From Parazoarcus communis (lineage in GTDB: Bacteria; Pseudomonadota; Gammaproteobacteria; Burkholderiales; Rhodocyclaceae), in assembly GCF_003111665.1 (NCBI RefSeq), contig NZ_CP022188.1:558001-622000 (forward strand): a stretch of 64,000 nucleotides of DNA, given 5' to 3'. Every line of letters starts with the position of its first letter. The first letter of the stretch is position 1. The position numbers and the translations under genes were made by a program. The notes beneath the pieces were generated by a model, which was not told where the DNA came from, ran no database searches, and saw only the letters and a program-made list of their open reading frames with translations. Below, one piece after another: positions 26,518 through 34,690 of this stretch.

Positions 26518-28160
26518 AGGGGAATGCGCTCGTCACCAGTCAGGTGGCGGCGATCGCGGATGATCGCGAGCGGCACGCCCTCGCGCACCACCGATCCGAT
26601 GACACGCCCCTTGAGCGCGCCATCGCAGCCCATCTGTGTTGGCGACAGAAAGAAATCGGCTGCGGTCCAGTCGCTCGTCACCGTGAATCTGGGGTCGAGC
26701 CACGCCTGTGCCTGCAGCGCTTCCGCACACACGGCCACGGAGTACCGTCGACCGCTCTTGCCCTCGTGCGCCACATAGGCGTTGAGATCCTCCGCCGCCT
26801 CGCGCAGGCTCGCGCCCCAGTAGTCCTGCTCCCACTCGCCGACGGTGCCGGCCAGCCCCCCGGCAAAGCCGTTGTAGGCGACATATTCGTAAGGGTGCAG
26901 ATGCGCGAGCGCCGCGCCGTGGCCAAGCGCGAGTACGGCACAGCATGCCGTCGCAAGGCGCCTGGCATGTGTGAAGCGCACGGCATGAAACCATGCCTGC
27001 GTCAGCCCGATACCCGCAATCACCGCCAGCGGCGGCAACAGGAAGGTGAAGTGGCGGATGCCGTTGTAAAGCGGCGGCGCTGCCAGCAAGGTGTATCCGA
27101 GCGGGACACAAGCGGCGAGGATCAGCGGCAGCCAGGGCAGCGCCAGCCGGCGGAAAGCTGCCTTTCGCAGCAGCGGCAGCATGCGCAAGGCTGCAAGCAG
27201 CCCCAGCACCAGACCGAGCAGGAAGAGTTCGGGCAGGCGCACGAGCAGATACCAGGACAGGTAATACCCGGGAACGTCGCCGTTCTTCATCACCGTGCCA
27301 CCAAGAATGGTGTCGAGTTCGAAGGAGAAATGCGAGAACGCAGTCATCGCCTTCACGAGGTTGGCCGGGGACATCATCGCCCACGGCCAGAACACCCCCA
27401 TGAGCACAAAGGCAATGCCGGCGGCCGGCAGCAGTGCGCGCAGCGAACGCCAGAAGAAGCGCAGGCGCGCGCCCAGTTCGTCAGCCCTGATCCAGGCTGC
27501 GGCCATCATGCCGACACCGAGATAGAACACCGCGAATACCGCCCCGACCCGAAGGCCGAAAGCACAGCCGATGGCAATGCCGAGTCCGATCACGTCAGCC
27601 CGCGCCGGGCGCGGCAAGCTGGGCAGGATGCGCACGATGAACAGCAGGGACCACACCATCGTGGTCGCAAACGGAACATCCTTCGTATGCGTGAACATGG
27701 CCCCGGTCCATGCGCCGGTCAGCGCCAGCACGACCAGCGCGGCGAGCGCGGCCGGTCCTCCGGCAAGCCGACGCGCCAGCAGCCAGGTCCCGGCGAGCCC
27801 GCCCAGACCGAACAGGGCCGACAGCAGATGACGCAGGTCCCAGACATTGATGGACGGCAGCAGTCGCTCAAGCCCGGCGGCAATCAGGTCGAACAGGCCG
27901 CCATAGAGATAGAGGTTCTTGTACTCGAAGGCGGCGTGATCGGTGAAGCCCGACCCGTAGAACGCTAGCAGCAGCCGTCCGTAGACGTGCTGCACCTCTT
28001 CGTCGTTGCTGATGCCGTACTGGTTGAAGCTCAGCACAATGAAGATGCCGACGAGCGCAAGCAACGCCCACCCCAGGTTGAGCGTCGGCAACGCGCGCTC
28101 CAGGCCGGCAGCGGCCCGCGCGCCCGGACGGACGACCGTTGTTACACCTGCGCCGCTCAA
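26514..28160 (-). CDS. GT39-like (ArnT/PMT superfamily) membrane glycosyltransferase
   Basis: A 548-residue protein with about ten or more membrane helices. NQYGISNDEEVQHVYGR after the first helix holds the acidic pair at the place where GT-C fold enzymes carry catalytic acids, and HTKDVPFATTMVWSL matches the ArnT/PMT superfamily pattern. The start is TTG overlapping the GT2 stop (TTGA) with AGGGG 8 nt upstream. It likely transfers a sugar from a polyprenyl-phosphate carrier to an extracytoplasmic acceptor. The donor would be the product of the coupled GT2/GtrA pair. Confidence 0.83.
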   Translation of the reverse strand: MSGAGVTTVVRPGARAAAGLERALPTLNLGWALLALVGIFIVLSFNQYGISNDEEVQHVYGRLLLAFYGSGFTDHAAFEYKNLYLYGGLFDLIAAGLERLLPSINVWDLRHLLSALFGLGGLAGTWLLARRLAGGPAALAALVVLALTGAWTGAMFTHTKDVPFATTMVWSLLFIVRILPSLPRPARADVIGLGIAIGCAFGLRVGAVFAVFYLGVGMMAAAWIRADELGARLRFFWRSLRALLPAAGIAFVLMGVFWPWAMMSPANLVKAMTAFSHFSFELDTILGGTVMKNGDVPGYYLSWYLLVRLPELFLLGLVLGLLAALRMLPLLRKAAFRRLALPWLPLILAACVPLGYTLLAAPPLYNGIRHFTFLLPPLAVIAGIGLTQAWFHAVRFTHARRLATACCAVLALGHGAALAHLHPYEYVAYNGFAGGLAGTVGEWEQDYWGASLREAAEDLNAYVAHEGKSGRRYSVAVCAEALQAQAWLDPRFTVTSDWTAADFFLSPTQMGCDGALKGRVIGSVVREGVPLAIIRDRRHLTGDERIPL

Positions 28161-29218
28161 CGCGTCTGCCCCTCGAAGCCGATGCGTTCCGACACCAGAT
28201 AGAGCGGACGGGCCTTCACCTCGGTAAAGATGCGCCCGACGTATTCACCGAGCACGCCCAGGCTGATGAGCTGGATGCCGCCCATGAACAGCACCGCAAC
28301 CATGATCGAGGCATAGCCTGGGACGTCTATGCCCCAGATCGCGGTGCGCAACACCAGCCACAGGCCGTAGCTGCCCGAAAGTGCTGCCATGCCAAGCCCG
28401 ATCAGCGACCACACCCGCAGCGGCAAGGTGCTGAAAGCGGAAAAGCCGTCGATTGCGTAGCGCAGCAGGCGCAGCAAGGGCCAAGCAGATGCACCCGCAA
28501 CTCGCTCGGCAGGTTCGAAATCCACGGTTTCCTGGCGAAAACCCACCCAGCTGGTGATGCCCTTCATAAAGCGGGTACGTTCCGGCAGGCTGTTGATGGC
28601 ATCGACCACCGTCCGATCGAAGAGGCGGAAATCACCGCCGCCTTCGGCCAGCGCCACTTCGGACACACGCCTGAACAGATTGTAGAAACCCCGCGACAAC
28701 TGCCGGCGCAGCCACGGATCCGTATCGCGCGAGCCACGCACCGCCGTCACCATCTGCGCACCATCGCGCCAGCGTTCGAACATCTGCGGGATCAGCTCGG
28801 GCGGATGCTGGAGATCGCCATCCATCAGCACCACCACGTCACCGCCCGCCGCGCGCAAGCCGGCGGCCATCGCAGCCTCCTTGCCAAAATTGCGCGCGAA
28901 GCGGATGGCCCGTACCGCCGGATCCCGAACGCCAAGAGCCGCCACCTCGGCAAAAGTGGTGTCGCGGCTACCGTCGTCGACAAACACCAGCTCGTAGCTA
29001 GCGAGCGGCATGGCGTCCAGCACCTCGCACAGCCGCGCATGCAGCGCCGCCAGCGATCCGCTCTCGTTGTAGAGCGGGACCACCACCGAGAGCGAAGCTC
29101 GATGGACCCCGGGCGCGACAGCAGGGGCAGCAAGAAGCTCATTGAGATCAGGACGGGACACGATGGGAAACTCGCACGAAAAACCTCCACGCGGAGGAAC
29201 ATCACGTAAACGGGCCAT
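28157..29218 (-). CDS. GtrB/DPM1-type polyprenyl-phosphate glycosyltransferase
   Basis: A 353-residue GT2 enzyme with nucleotide-sugar motifs VVVPLYNESGS, FVDDGSRDTT and MDGDLQHPPE, acceptor-side GGGDFRLFDR, and two C-terminal membrane helices (LIGLGMAALSGSYGLWLV; ASIMVAVLFMGGIQLISLG). This is the GtrB architecture, which makes undecaprenyl-phosphate-sugar. The ATG at 29218 is preferred; a GTG at 29242 would overlap the region upstream of the divergent deacetylase gene. It is coupled by TTGA overlap to the membrane transferase. Confidence 0.9.
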   Translation of the reverse strand: MARLRDVPPRGGFSCEFPIVSRPDLNELLAAPAVAPGVHRASLSVVVPLYNESGSLAALHARLCEVLDAMPLASYELVFVDDGSRDTTFAEVAALGVRDPAVRAIRFARNFGKEAAMAAGLRAAGGDVVVLMDGDLQHPPELIPQMFERWRDGAQMVTAVRGSRDTDPWLRRQLSRGFYNLFRRVSEVALAEGGGDFRLFDRTVVDAINSLPERTRFMKGITSWVGFRQETVDFEPAERVAGASAWPLLRLLRYAIDGFSAFSTLPLRVWSLIGLGMAALSGSYGLWLVLRTAIWGIDVPGYASIMVAVLFMGGIQLISLGVLGEYVGRIFTEVKARPLYLVSERIGFEGQTR

Positions 29219-29260
29219 CAGGCTCGCGCGTTGACCGATCACCTGTTACAAGTGATTGCC

Positions 29261-30181
29261 ATGGCTGACTTTTTTTTGACTCGTCCGATTGTGCTGTGCG
29301 CCGACGATTTCGGGCTCGCGCCCGGTGTCAGCGACGCGATTGCCGAACTGATTGCGGCCGGCCGACTGTCCGCCACCAGTTGCATGAGCAACTGTGGCGA
29401 CTGGCGACGCGGTGCGGCGATCCTGCGCGAGACGGTTGCAAGGCATCCGGCGGATGTCGGACTGCATCTGACCCTGACCGACCACGCGCCACTCAGCCCC
29501 GCACGCGGCCTGACTCACGGCGGGCGCCTGCCGGCCCTGTCGCGCCTGCTGCCACGCGCCCTCGCCCGCGGCCTGCCCGCCGCAGCGGTCCGTGACGAAC
29601 TGCGCGCCCAACTCGATGCCTTTGAAGACCTGTGGAGCGCACCGCCGGATTACATCGACGGCCATCAGCATGTTCATCTGCTGCCCACCGTCCGCGAAGC
29701 GGTGGTGGATGAGCTAAGGCGACGTTATCCAGGCGGACGGGTGTGGGTGCGCGACTGCGTCGAGCCTGCGCCGCGCTGCGTGAAACGCGGCGTCTCGGTG
29801 CCCAAGGCGCTGTTCATCAGCCAGCTCGGGCGTGGGCTGCAGCGGCTCGGCCGCGAAGCAGGGCTGCCGATGAACGAGGGCTTTTCCGGGCTCCACGAGT
29901 TTGCTGCCGGACGTCCGTTTCGCGCGCGCATGCAAGCCTTCCTCAGCGGCCTTGGAGCGCGGCCGCTGGTGCATGTTCACCCGGGTCGCGTCGACGCTGC
30001 ACTGCTCGCTTGCGACAGCCTCACCGCACCGCGCGAAGCAGAGCTGATCTACCTCGCAGGCGACGACTTCGCGACCGACCTTGCAGCCGAAGGCCTGCGT
30101 CTCGCCCGCTTCGCAGAGCTGATCGCGCATACCGGCAGGGCAAGCAGTGCGCCCAGCGCAAACAGCGGATCAATCAGGTAA
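29261..30181 (+). CDS. YdjC/ChbG-family carbohydrate deacetylase
   Basis: A 306-residue protein beginning MADFFLTRPIVLCADDFG. The metal-binding Asp pair (ADDFG), the His pair in DGHQHVHLLP and the catalytic VHPG segment near residue 245 identify the YdjC/ChbG fold, which removes acetyl groups from N-acetylated oligosaccharides or polyprenyl-linked sugars (hopanoid HpnK is a relative). ATG 29261 is preferred to an in-frame TTG at 29231. Codons 3-6 contain a run of eight T. Its 3' end overlaps the convergent membrane-protein gene by 133 nt. It sits between two glycosyltransferase sets, so a deacetylation step on the same glycan is likely. Confidence 0.87.
   Translation: MADFFLTRPIVLCADDFGLAPGVSDAIAELIAAGRLSATSCMSNCGDWRRGAAILRETVARHPADVGLHLTLTDHAPLSPARGLTHGGRLPALSRLLPRALARGLPAAAVRDELRAQLDAFEDLWSAPPDYIDGHQHVHLLPTVREAVVDELRRRYPGGRVWVRDCVEPAPRCVKRGVSVPKALFISQLGRGLQRLGREAGLPMNEGFSGLHEFAAGRPFRARMQAFLSGLGARPLVHVHPGRVDAALLACDSLTAPREAELIYLAGDDFATDLAAEGLRLARFAELIAHTGRASSAPSANSGSIR
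29270..29277 (+). repeat. T8 homopolymer inside the deacetylase start region
   Basis: Eight consecutive T encode Phe-Phe-Leu at codons 4-6 (from the last base of codon 3) of the YdjC/ChbG gene, within GC-rich DNA. A one-base slip would put the gene out of frame. Confidence 0.7.
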
Positions 30182-30675
30182 TCCCACAGATTGGGCGAAG
30201 CCAGCAGGTGCACGCGCCACCCGACAAGCGCCACCACCAGGGCCAGCGCCACCACCCGGAAACCCGTCATCCACGCCAGCACGCCCAGCCCACCGACGAG
30301 CACCGGCAGCGCGGGCGCGCCATAGCCCCAGAAATAGGGATCGACTGCAGTCAGGCCAAGTACCGCAGGATAGAACAGCACGCCGGTCAGCGCGGCCAGC
30401 GCAGCAAGCACGCGACGTTCGCCATCACGGAACAGCGGACCCCAGCCCGTACGCGCAATGAAGAGCGCTGCAAGCACCACAACGGTCACCAGCGACAGGT
30501 CCGCAAACAGCCCGCGCAAGGCGGCAATCAGACTCACCCCTGCCACCGGCACGCTGATCGCAACCGCAATGGTCGCGAGCACACCCAGCGCACGCGACGC
30601 TCTTCCGCCCAGTCCCGGCACACAGAGCGCGATGGCAAGGGCCCAGCCCAGGGTATCAGTGAGGGTCGCAATCAC
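30049..30675 (-). CDS. Small polytopic membrane protein coupled to the sialidase-like gene
   Basis: A 208-residue hydrophobic protein with about six membrane helices; I do not recognise a family. The GTG start at 30675 overlaps the sialidase TGA stop (GTGA), a clear coupling start; longer forms would read Arg-rich sequence. A conserved-looking central segment is DPYFWGYGAPALPVLVGGLG. The C-terminus is Arg/Ser-rich (SSAKRARRRPSAARS) and overlaps the end of the plus-strand deacetylase gene. Probably a membrane component of the same glycan pathway. Confidence 0.65.
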   Translation of the reverse strand: MIATLTDTLGWALAIALCVPGLGGRASRALGVLATIAVAISVPVAGVSLIAALRGLFADLSLVTVVVLAALFIARTGWGPLFRDGERRVLAALAALTGVLFYPAVLGLTAVDPYFWGYGAPALPVLVGGLGVLAWMTGFRVVALALVVALVGWRVHLLASPNLWDYLIDPLFALGALLALPVCAISSAKRARRRPSAARSVAKSSPAR

Positions 30676-31940
30676 AGCTTGCTCTCCAGCCAGGCGCGGT
30701 TGAAACTCAGGTGGCGCACGAAACTGCGATTCCAGGTGTAGACAAGATGAAACTCGCCGTCGTCGGCGCGGATCAGATACGGATAGTCGTACTGCCAGTT
30801 GCACGTGTCGCCGTGACGGCACAGCGCCTGCTCGGCGTTGGCCGCAACTTCAGCCGGCGTCGGCCCCGGCCCGAGCGCGGCCAGATCGCCAGCAAGCACG
30901 GGACGGAACTGCTCGAGCGTAAGATCCTGCCCCAACTGGGCCTGACGGTCCTCGAAGCGATGGATGGCACGCCAGTGCGCGCCGCCATCCTCGCTCACCA
31001 GCAGCGACAGGCGCAGGCGTTCGTCCTCGGTATCGTTTGCGACCGCGATCAGGCGACCGTCGTCCAGACGCAGCGCAGCCAGCGCCGAGTTGGGGTTGGG
31101 CAGATCAGTCAGTTGCGGCGCGCTCCAGCTGCGCCCACCGTCCGCGGTCTCGCTGCGCCAGGCCCGCGGCGGGTTTTCGGCGCCATCGCGCATCAGCGCA
31201 ATCGCGCGCAGGGCATCCTCAACCAGCACCACCGGCTGCAAGGTGCGGTGACCGTGATCCATGCGGATCTTGCGCCGGACCTCACCCGTTTCGGAGAGCA
31301 CGAGCAGTTCGGCAAACTTGCCCGCAAGCTCGTGATATACCGGCACCCCGACTTCACCGTTGTCAAAGAACACCGGCCCACCTTTCACCAGGGTGCTCAG
31401 GTTGATGAAGGGCGACGTCACCAGGCGCGTGGCCGGCAACCAGCTGCGGCCAAGATCGGGCGAGCGCATCAGGTTGATGTGGCTGGTCGCCCACCCGCCC
31501 ATGGTCACGCTGACATAGATCACCCACAGTTCGCCGTGCGGGGTCACAAACGCCACCGGATTGCCCATCTTGCGCACCAGCAGCCCGGTATCGGCCGTCG
31601 TCTGTTCCGGCGAGGCAATGGCGTGCTGTTCGCCCCAGGCCTGCGCGCCCGTCTCGCGGTAGGCTGCAAAGATCTTGACGTCGGTGCTGCCCTCGCGCTC
31701 CCCACCGAACCACACCGAGAACAGGCGGCCGTCGGGCAGCGCCGCAATCGACGCTGCATGCACCCGGGGCGGCGTTGCAGCATTCACGAGCGCGCTGCGC
31801 AGATAGGGCTCGGCCTCAGCGCCGGCATGCACGGACGGCGGCACGAAGCCGGGGGCGGCCGTACCGGAAAAACCCGGCCAGGCCACCCAGGCCGTGAGCA
31901 GGCAGATCAGCCCCCCGCCTAACCAGCGTCCTGCGTTCAT
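30672..31940 (-). CDS. Sialidase-fold (Asp-box) exported protein
   Basis: A 422-residue protein with an N-terminal signal/anchor helix (LGGGLICLLTAWVAWPGF). Three Asp-box/BNR-like repeats are visible: SPDLGRSW, TADGGRSW and SEDGGAHW. This is the six-bladed sialidase fold. The family includes exo-sialidases but also non-sialidase enzymes with unknown sugar specificity; the usual sialidase Arg triad cannot be verified by eye. It overlaps the ArnT-like gene by 4 nt (ATGA) and the following membrane gene by GTGA. It probably trims or binds a glycan outside the cytoplasm. Confidence 0.83.
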   Translation of the reverse strand: MNAGRWLGGGLICLLTAWVAWPGFSGTAAPGFVPPSVHAGAEAEPYLRSALVNAATPPRVHAASIAALPDGRLFSVWFGGEREGSTDVKIFAAYRETGAQAWGEQHAIASPEQTTADTGLLVRKMGNPVAFVTPHGELWVIYVSVTMGGWATSHINLMRSPDLGRSWLPATRLVTSPFINLSTLVKGGPVFFDNGEVGVPVYHELAGKFAELLVLSETGEVRRKIRMDHGHRTLQPVVLVEDALRAIALMRDGAENPPRAWRSETADGGRSWSAPQLTDLPNPNSALAALRLDDGRLIAVANDTEDERLRLSLLVSEDGGAHWRAIHRFEDRQAQLGQDLTLEQFRPVLAGDLAALGPGPTPAEVAANAEQALCRHGDTCNWQYDYPYLIRADDGEFHLVYTWNRSFVRHLSFNRAWLESKL

Positions 31941-33565
31941 TGCGCCCCCACCCTGAGCAGAAAGACCTGCGACAACGTGTCGGGACGCTTCGCCGGATTG
32001 AGAAAACGTGCATTGAGACGGGTCACCCGAAAGTCGGGATTGCTTGCCAGCACTTCGACGTGCAGCCCGGCCGCCTCAACCGCGTCGCGGCCCTTGTCCG
32101 AGGTGTAAAGCACAACCGGCGTCGTCATCGCCTGCAGCTGTGCAAGCGTCAGGGTCGGAGTCAGACGTGCGGTGGTGAAGTCGAAGCTGCCCGCCCGCCC
32201 GAGATCGTCGAGGTAGAACACCGATTCGGGATCGAGGGCAAGCTGTCCGACCGCTTCACCCAGCACGGTACCGGCCTGATAGCGCAGCAGATGCGGATAG
32301 AAGTTCCACGCCAGCAGGAAGTTGAACACCACCGCAGCGGCCACCGATGCCAGCACCACGCGCGCACCGCCCGTGCGACTCAGGCTCAGCGCCACGCCGG
32401 CGACCAGCAGCACGCCGCCAGCGGCCATCACGCCGGGATCCTGCAACGGAAAAACCCAGCCGTTGAGGACTGCTGCAAGAAGCACAAGCACCGCGACGGC
32501 AAGGCACTGGATCGCCCACACGCCGCGCGTTGCCGGCCGTTCGACCCGTGGCGCAAGCCAGACGGCGAGCACGATGGAGAACAGCGGCAGCAGGATATTG
32601 AGGTAATGCGGCAACTTGAACTGCGAGGCGGAAATGATCGCGAACAGCACGACGATCGTTCCCAGGGTGAGCATTTCCTCGCCCGCCTGCGGACGCAGTC
32701 TGCCGCGCAGCACGCGCGCGCCCTGCGACCATAACGCGATAAGCGTCAGAAACGACCACGGCAGGAAGGCCCACAGAAAAGTGTGGAAGAAGAACAGCGG
32801 GTCCTCGGCGCCGGCATTGCCGAAACGTTCGCCCGCCAGCCGCTCGAAGTTCTGCGACCACAGGATGAAGCGCACCCCGTCGGTCCCGAACTGCTGGTAG
32901 TAGGCAAACAGCACCGGGGCGGCAAAGACCAGCACGATCAGCGGCAGAGCCAGCCAGCGCGGATCGAACAGACGCGCCCAGTCGCGCCGGTAGAGCAGGT
33001 GAAGAAAGACGGCAATGCCCGGCATTGCCACCCCGATCATGCCCTTGGTCGAAAAGCCGAGCGCGAGCCCCAGCCCTGCCAGCACCAGGTTGCGCCAGCG
33101 CCCACCCGCCACAAACTCGGCCAGCTGCCAGATCGCGAACACGATCGATCCGGTCAGCAGCGCATCCATGCGGACATCGTTGTTGGCGAGAATGAACGCG
33201 ATTGCGCTGGCGAGAATCAGGCCCGCCAGGCGACCGACCTCGGCCGAGTGCAGCAGACGTCCGAGACGGACCGTGGAATACACCGCCAGCAGCGAAAACA
33301 GCAGCGACGGCAGCTTGTAGGCAAAGGTGCTGACACCGAAAACCTTGAACGACAGGGCCGCCAGCCAGAACAGCAGATGCGGTTTGTCGAGGTAGTCGTG
33401 GCCCTGGGTGATCAGGCGCAACCAGTCGCCCGACAGGTGCATGTGCAGGGCAATACCGGCGTGATGCGCCGAATCATTGTTCATCAGCGGGACCATGGCC
33501 CCGCCGACATACACCACGAGCAACAGCAGATAGCAGAGCAGCGTGCTGCGTGCGTCCAGCCGCAC
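31937..33565 (-). CDS. ArnT-like GT-C membrane glycosyltransferase
   Basis: A 542-residue protein with about twelve membrane helices and a C-terminal periplasmic domain. The motifs MNNDSAHHAGIALHM (first periplasmic loop with acidic residue) and GHDYLDKPHLLFWL are strongly ArnT-like, as is NNDVRMDALLT. ArnT enzymes move a lipid-linked sugar onto lipid A or other acceptors. I place the start at GTG 33565, 2 nt after the epimerase stop and with GGAG 7 nt upstream; an upstream start would overlap the epimerase. Coupled to the sialidase-like gene by ATGA. Confidence 0.87.
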   Translation of the reverse strand: MRLDARSTLLCYLLLLVVYVGGAMVPLMNNDSAHHAGIALHMHLSGDWLRLITQGHDYLDKPHLLFWLAALSFKVFGVSTFAYKLPSLLFSLLAVYSTVRLGRLLHSAEVGRLAGLILASAIAFILANNDVRMDALLTGSIVFAIWQLAEFVAGGRWRNLVLAGLGLALGFSTKGMIGVAMPGIAVFLHLLYRRDWARLFDPRWLALPLIVLVFAAPVLFAYYQQFGTDGVRFILWSQNFERLAGERFGNAGAEDPLFFFHTFLWAFLPWSFLTLIALWSQGARVLRGRLRPQAGEEMLTLGTIVVLFAIISASQFKLPHYLNILLPLFSIVLAVWLAPRVERPATRGVWAIQCLAVAVLVLLAAVLNGWVFPLQDPGVMAAGGVLLVAGVALSLSRTGGARVVLASVAAAVVFNFLLAWNFYPHLLRYQAGTVLGEAVGQLALDPESVFYLDDLGRAGSFDFTTARLTPTLTLAQLQAMTTPVVLYTSDKGRDAVEAAGLHVEVLASNPDFRVTRLNARFLNPAKRPDTLSQVFLLRVGAQ

Positions 33566-33567
33566 GC

Positions 33568-34575
33568 TCAGACTCCGTAGTAGCCGCGGTACCACTCGAT
33601 GAAGCGGCCGACACCATCGCTCACGCTGGTGGCCGGCACAAAGCCCGTCCACGCATTCAGCTCGGACGTGTCGGCGTAGGTCGCGGGCACGTCACCGTCC
33701 TGCAAGGGCATGAAGTTCTTCTCGGCCTTGCGCCCGAGGGCCTTCTCGATGGCCTCGACGAAGGCCATCAGCTCGACCGGATTGTTGTTGCCGATATTGA
33801 ACACACGGAAAGGCGCATTGCTGCGGCTGGGATCGGGCTGGTCGGCATTGAAGCCAGCATCGGGCTCGGCCACATGGTCGAGCGTGCGCAGCACGCCTTC
33901 GACGATGTCGTCCACGAAGGTGAAGTCGCGCTTCATCTTGCCGTGGTTGAAGACGTCAATCGGCCGCCCTTCGAGAATCGCCTTGGTGAACAGGAACAGC
34001 GCCATGTCCGGCCGTCCCCAAGGTCCATAGACGGTGAAGAAGCGCAGCCCGGTGGTGGGCAGACCGTAGAGATGGCTGTAGGTATGCGCCATCAGTTCAT
34101 TGGCCTTCTTGGTCGCGGCATACATGCTGACCGGGTGATCGACGCTGTCGTGCTCGGAGAAGGGCATGCGGGTGTTGCCACCGTACACGCTGGAGCTCGA
34201 CGCATACACGAGGTGTTTCACCTTGCTGTAGCGGCAGCCTTCGAGGATGTTCATGAAGCCCACGATGTTGCTGTCGATATAGGCATGCGGATTCTCAAGC
34301 GAGTAGCGCACCCCGGCCTGGGCCGCTAGGTGGATGACGCGGTCGAACTTCTCCTCGGCAAACAGACGCTCCATGCCAGCACGGTCGGCGACGTCCATCT
34401 TCACGAAACGGAACGCGGGATGCGGCGTCAGCCGCGCCAGCCGGCTCTCTTTCAGGCTCGGGTCGTAATAGTCGTTGAGGTTGTCCAGCCCGACCACTTC
34501 ATCGCCACGGGCGAGCAGGCGTTCGGAGGTGTGCATGCCGATAAAGCCGGCAGCGCCGGTGACGAGAATTTTCAT
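33568..34575 (-). CDS. UDP-glucuronate 4-epimerase-like SDR epimerase
   Basis: A 335-residue NAD-dependent extended SDR with GAAGFIGMH (NAD loop), SSSSVYGG (catalytic Ser region), [11 protein letters not shown] (catalytic Tyr-X3-Lys) and the long [20 protein letters not shown] signature typical of UDP-glucuronate 4-epimerases (CapI/LpsL type). It would make UDP-galacturonate from UDP-glucuronate. It is the first gene of the ArnT/sialidase cassette, so galacturonate or a related acidic sugar is a reasonable guess for what that cassette handles. Confidence 0.92.
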   Translation of the reverse strand: MKILVTGAAGFIGMHTSERLLARGDEVVGLDNLNDYYDPSLKESRLARLTPHPAFRFVKMDVADRAGMERLFAEEKFDRVIHLAAQAGVRYSLENPHAYIDSNIVGFMNILEGCRYSKVKHLVYASSSSVYGGNTRMPFSEHDSVDHPVSMYAATKKANELMAHTYSHLYGLPTTGLRFFTVYGPWGRPDMALFLFTKAILEGRPIDVFNHGKMKRDFTFVDDIVEGVLRTLDHVAEPDAGFNADQPDPSRSNAPFRVFNIGNNNPVELMAFVEAIEKALGRKAEKNFMPLQDGDVPATYADTSELNAWTGFVPATSVSDGVGRFIEWYRGYYGV

Positions 34576-34690
34576 GATGGCGATGAAATGGATGACAGGA
34601 ATGCGCGGATTATCTCATGAGCGACATGACGATTGCCCTTCGATCATGTCACGCCCTTATACTTTCCCCGTCTCATCATTTCCGGCCACG

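Noticed and set aside
26406..27968. A 520-codon plus-strand open frame over the GT39-like gene
   Set aside because: Low-complexity Gln/Arg/His-rich translation opposite a clear polytopic membrane protein.
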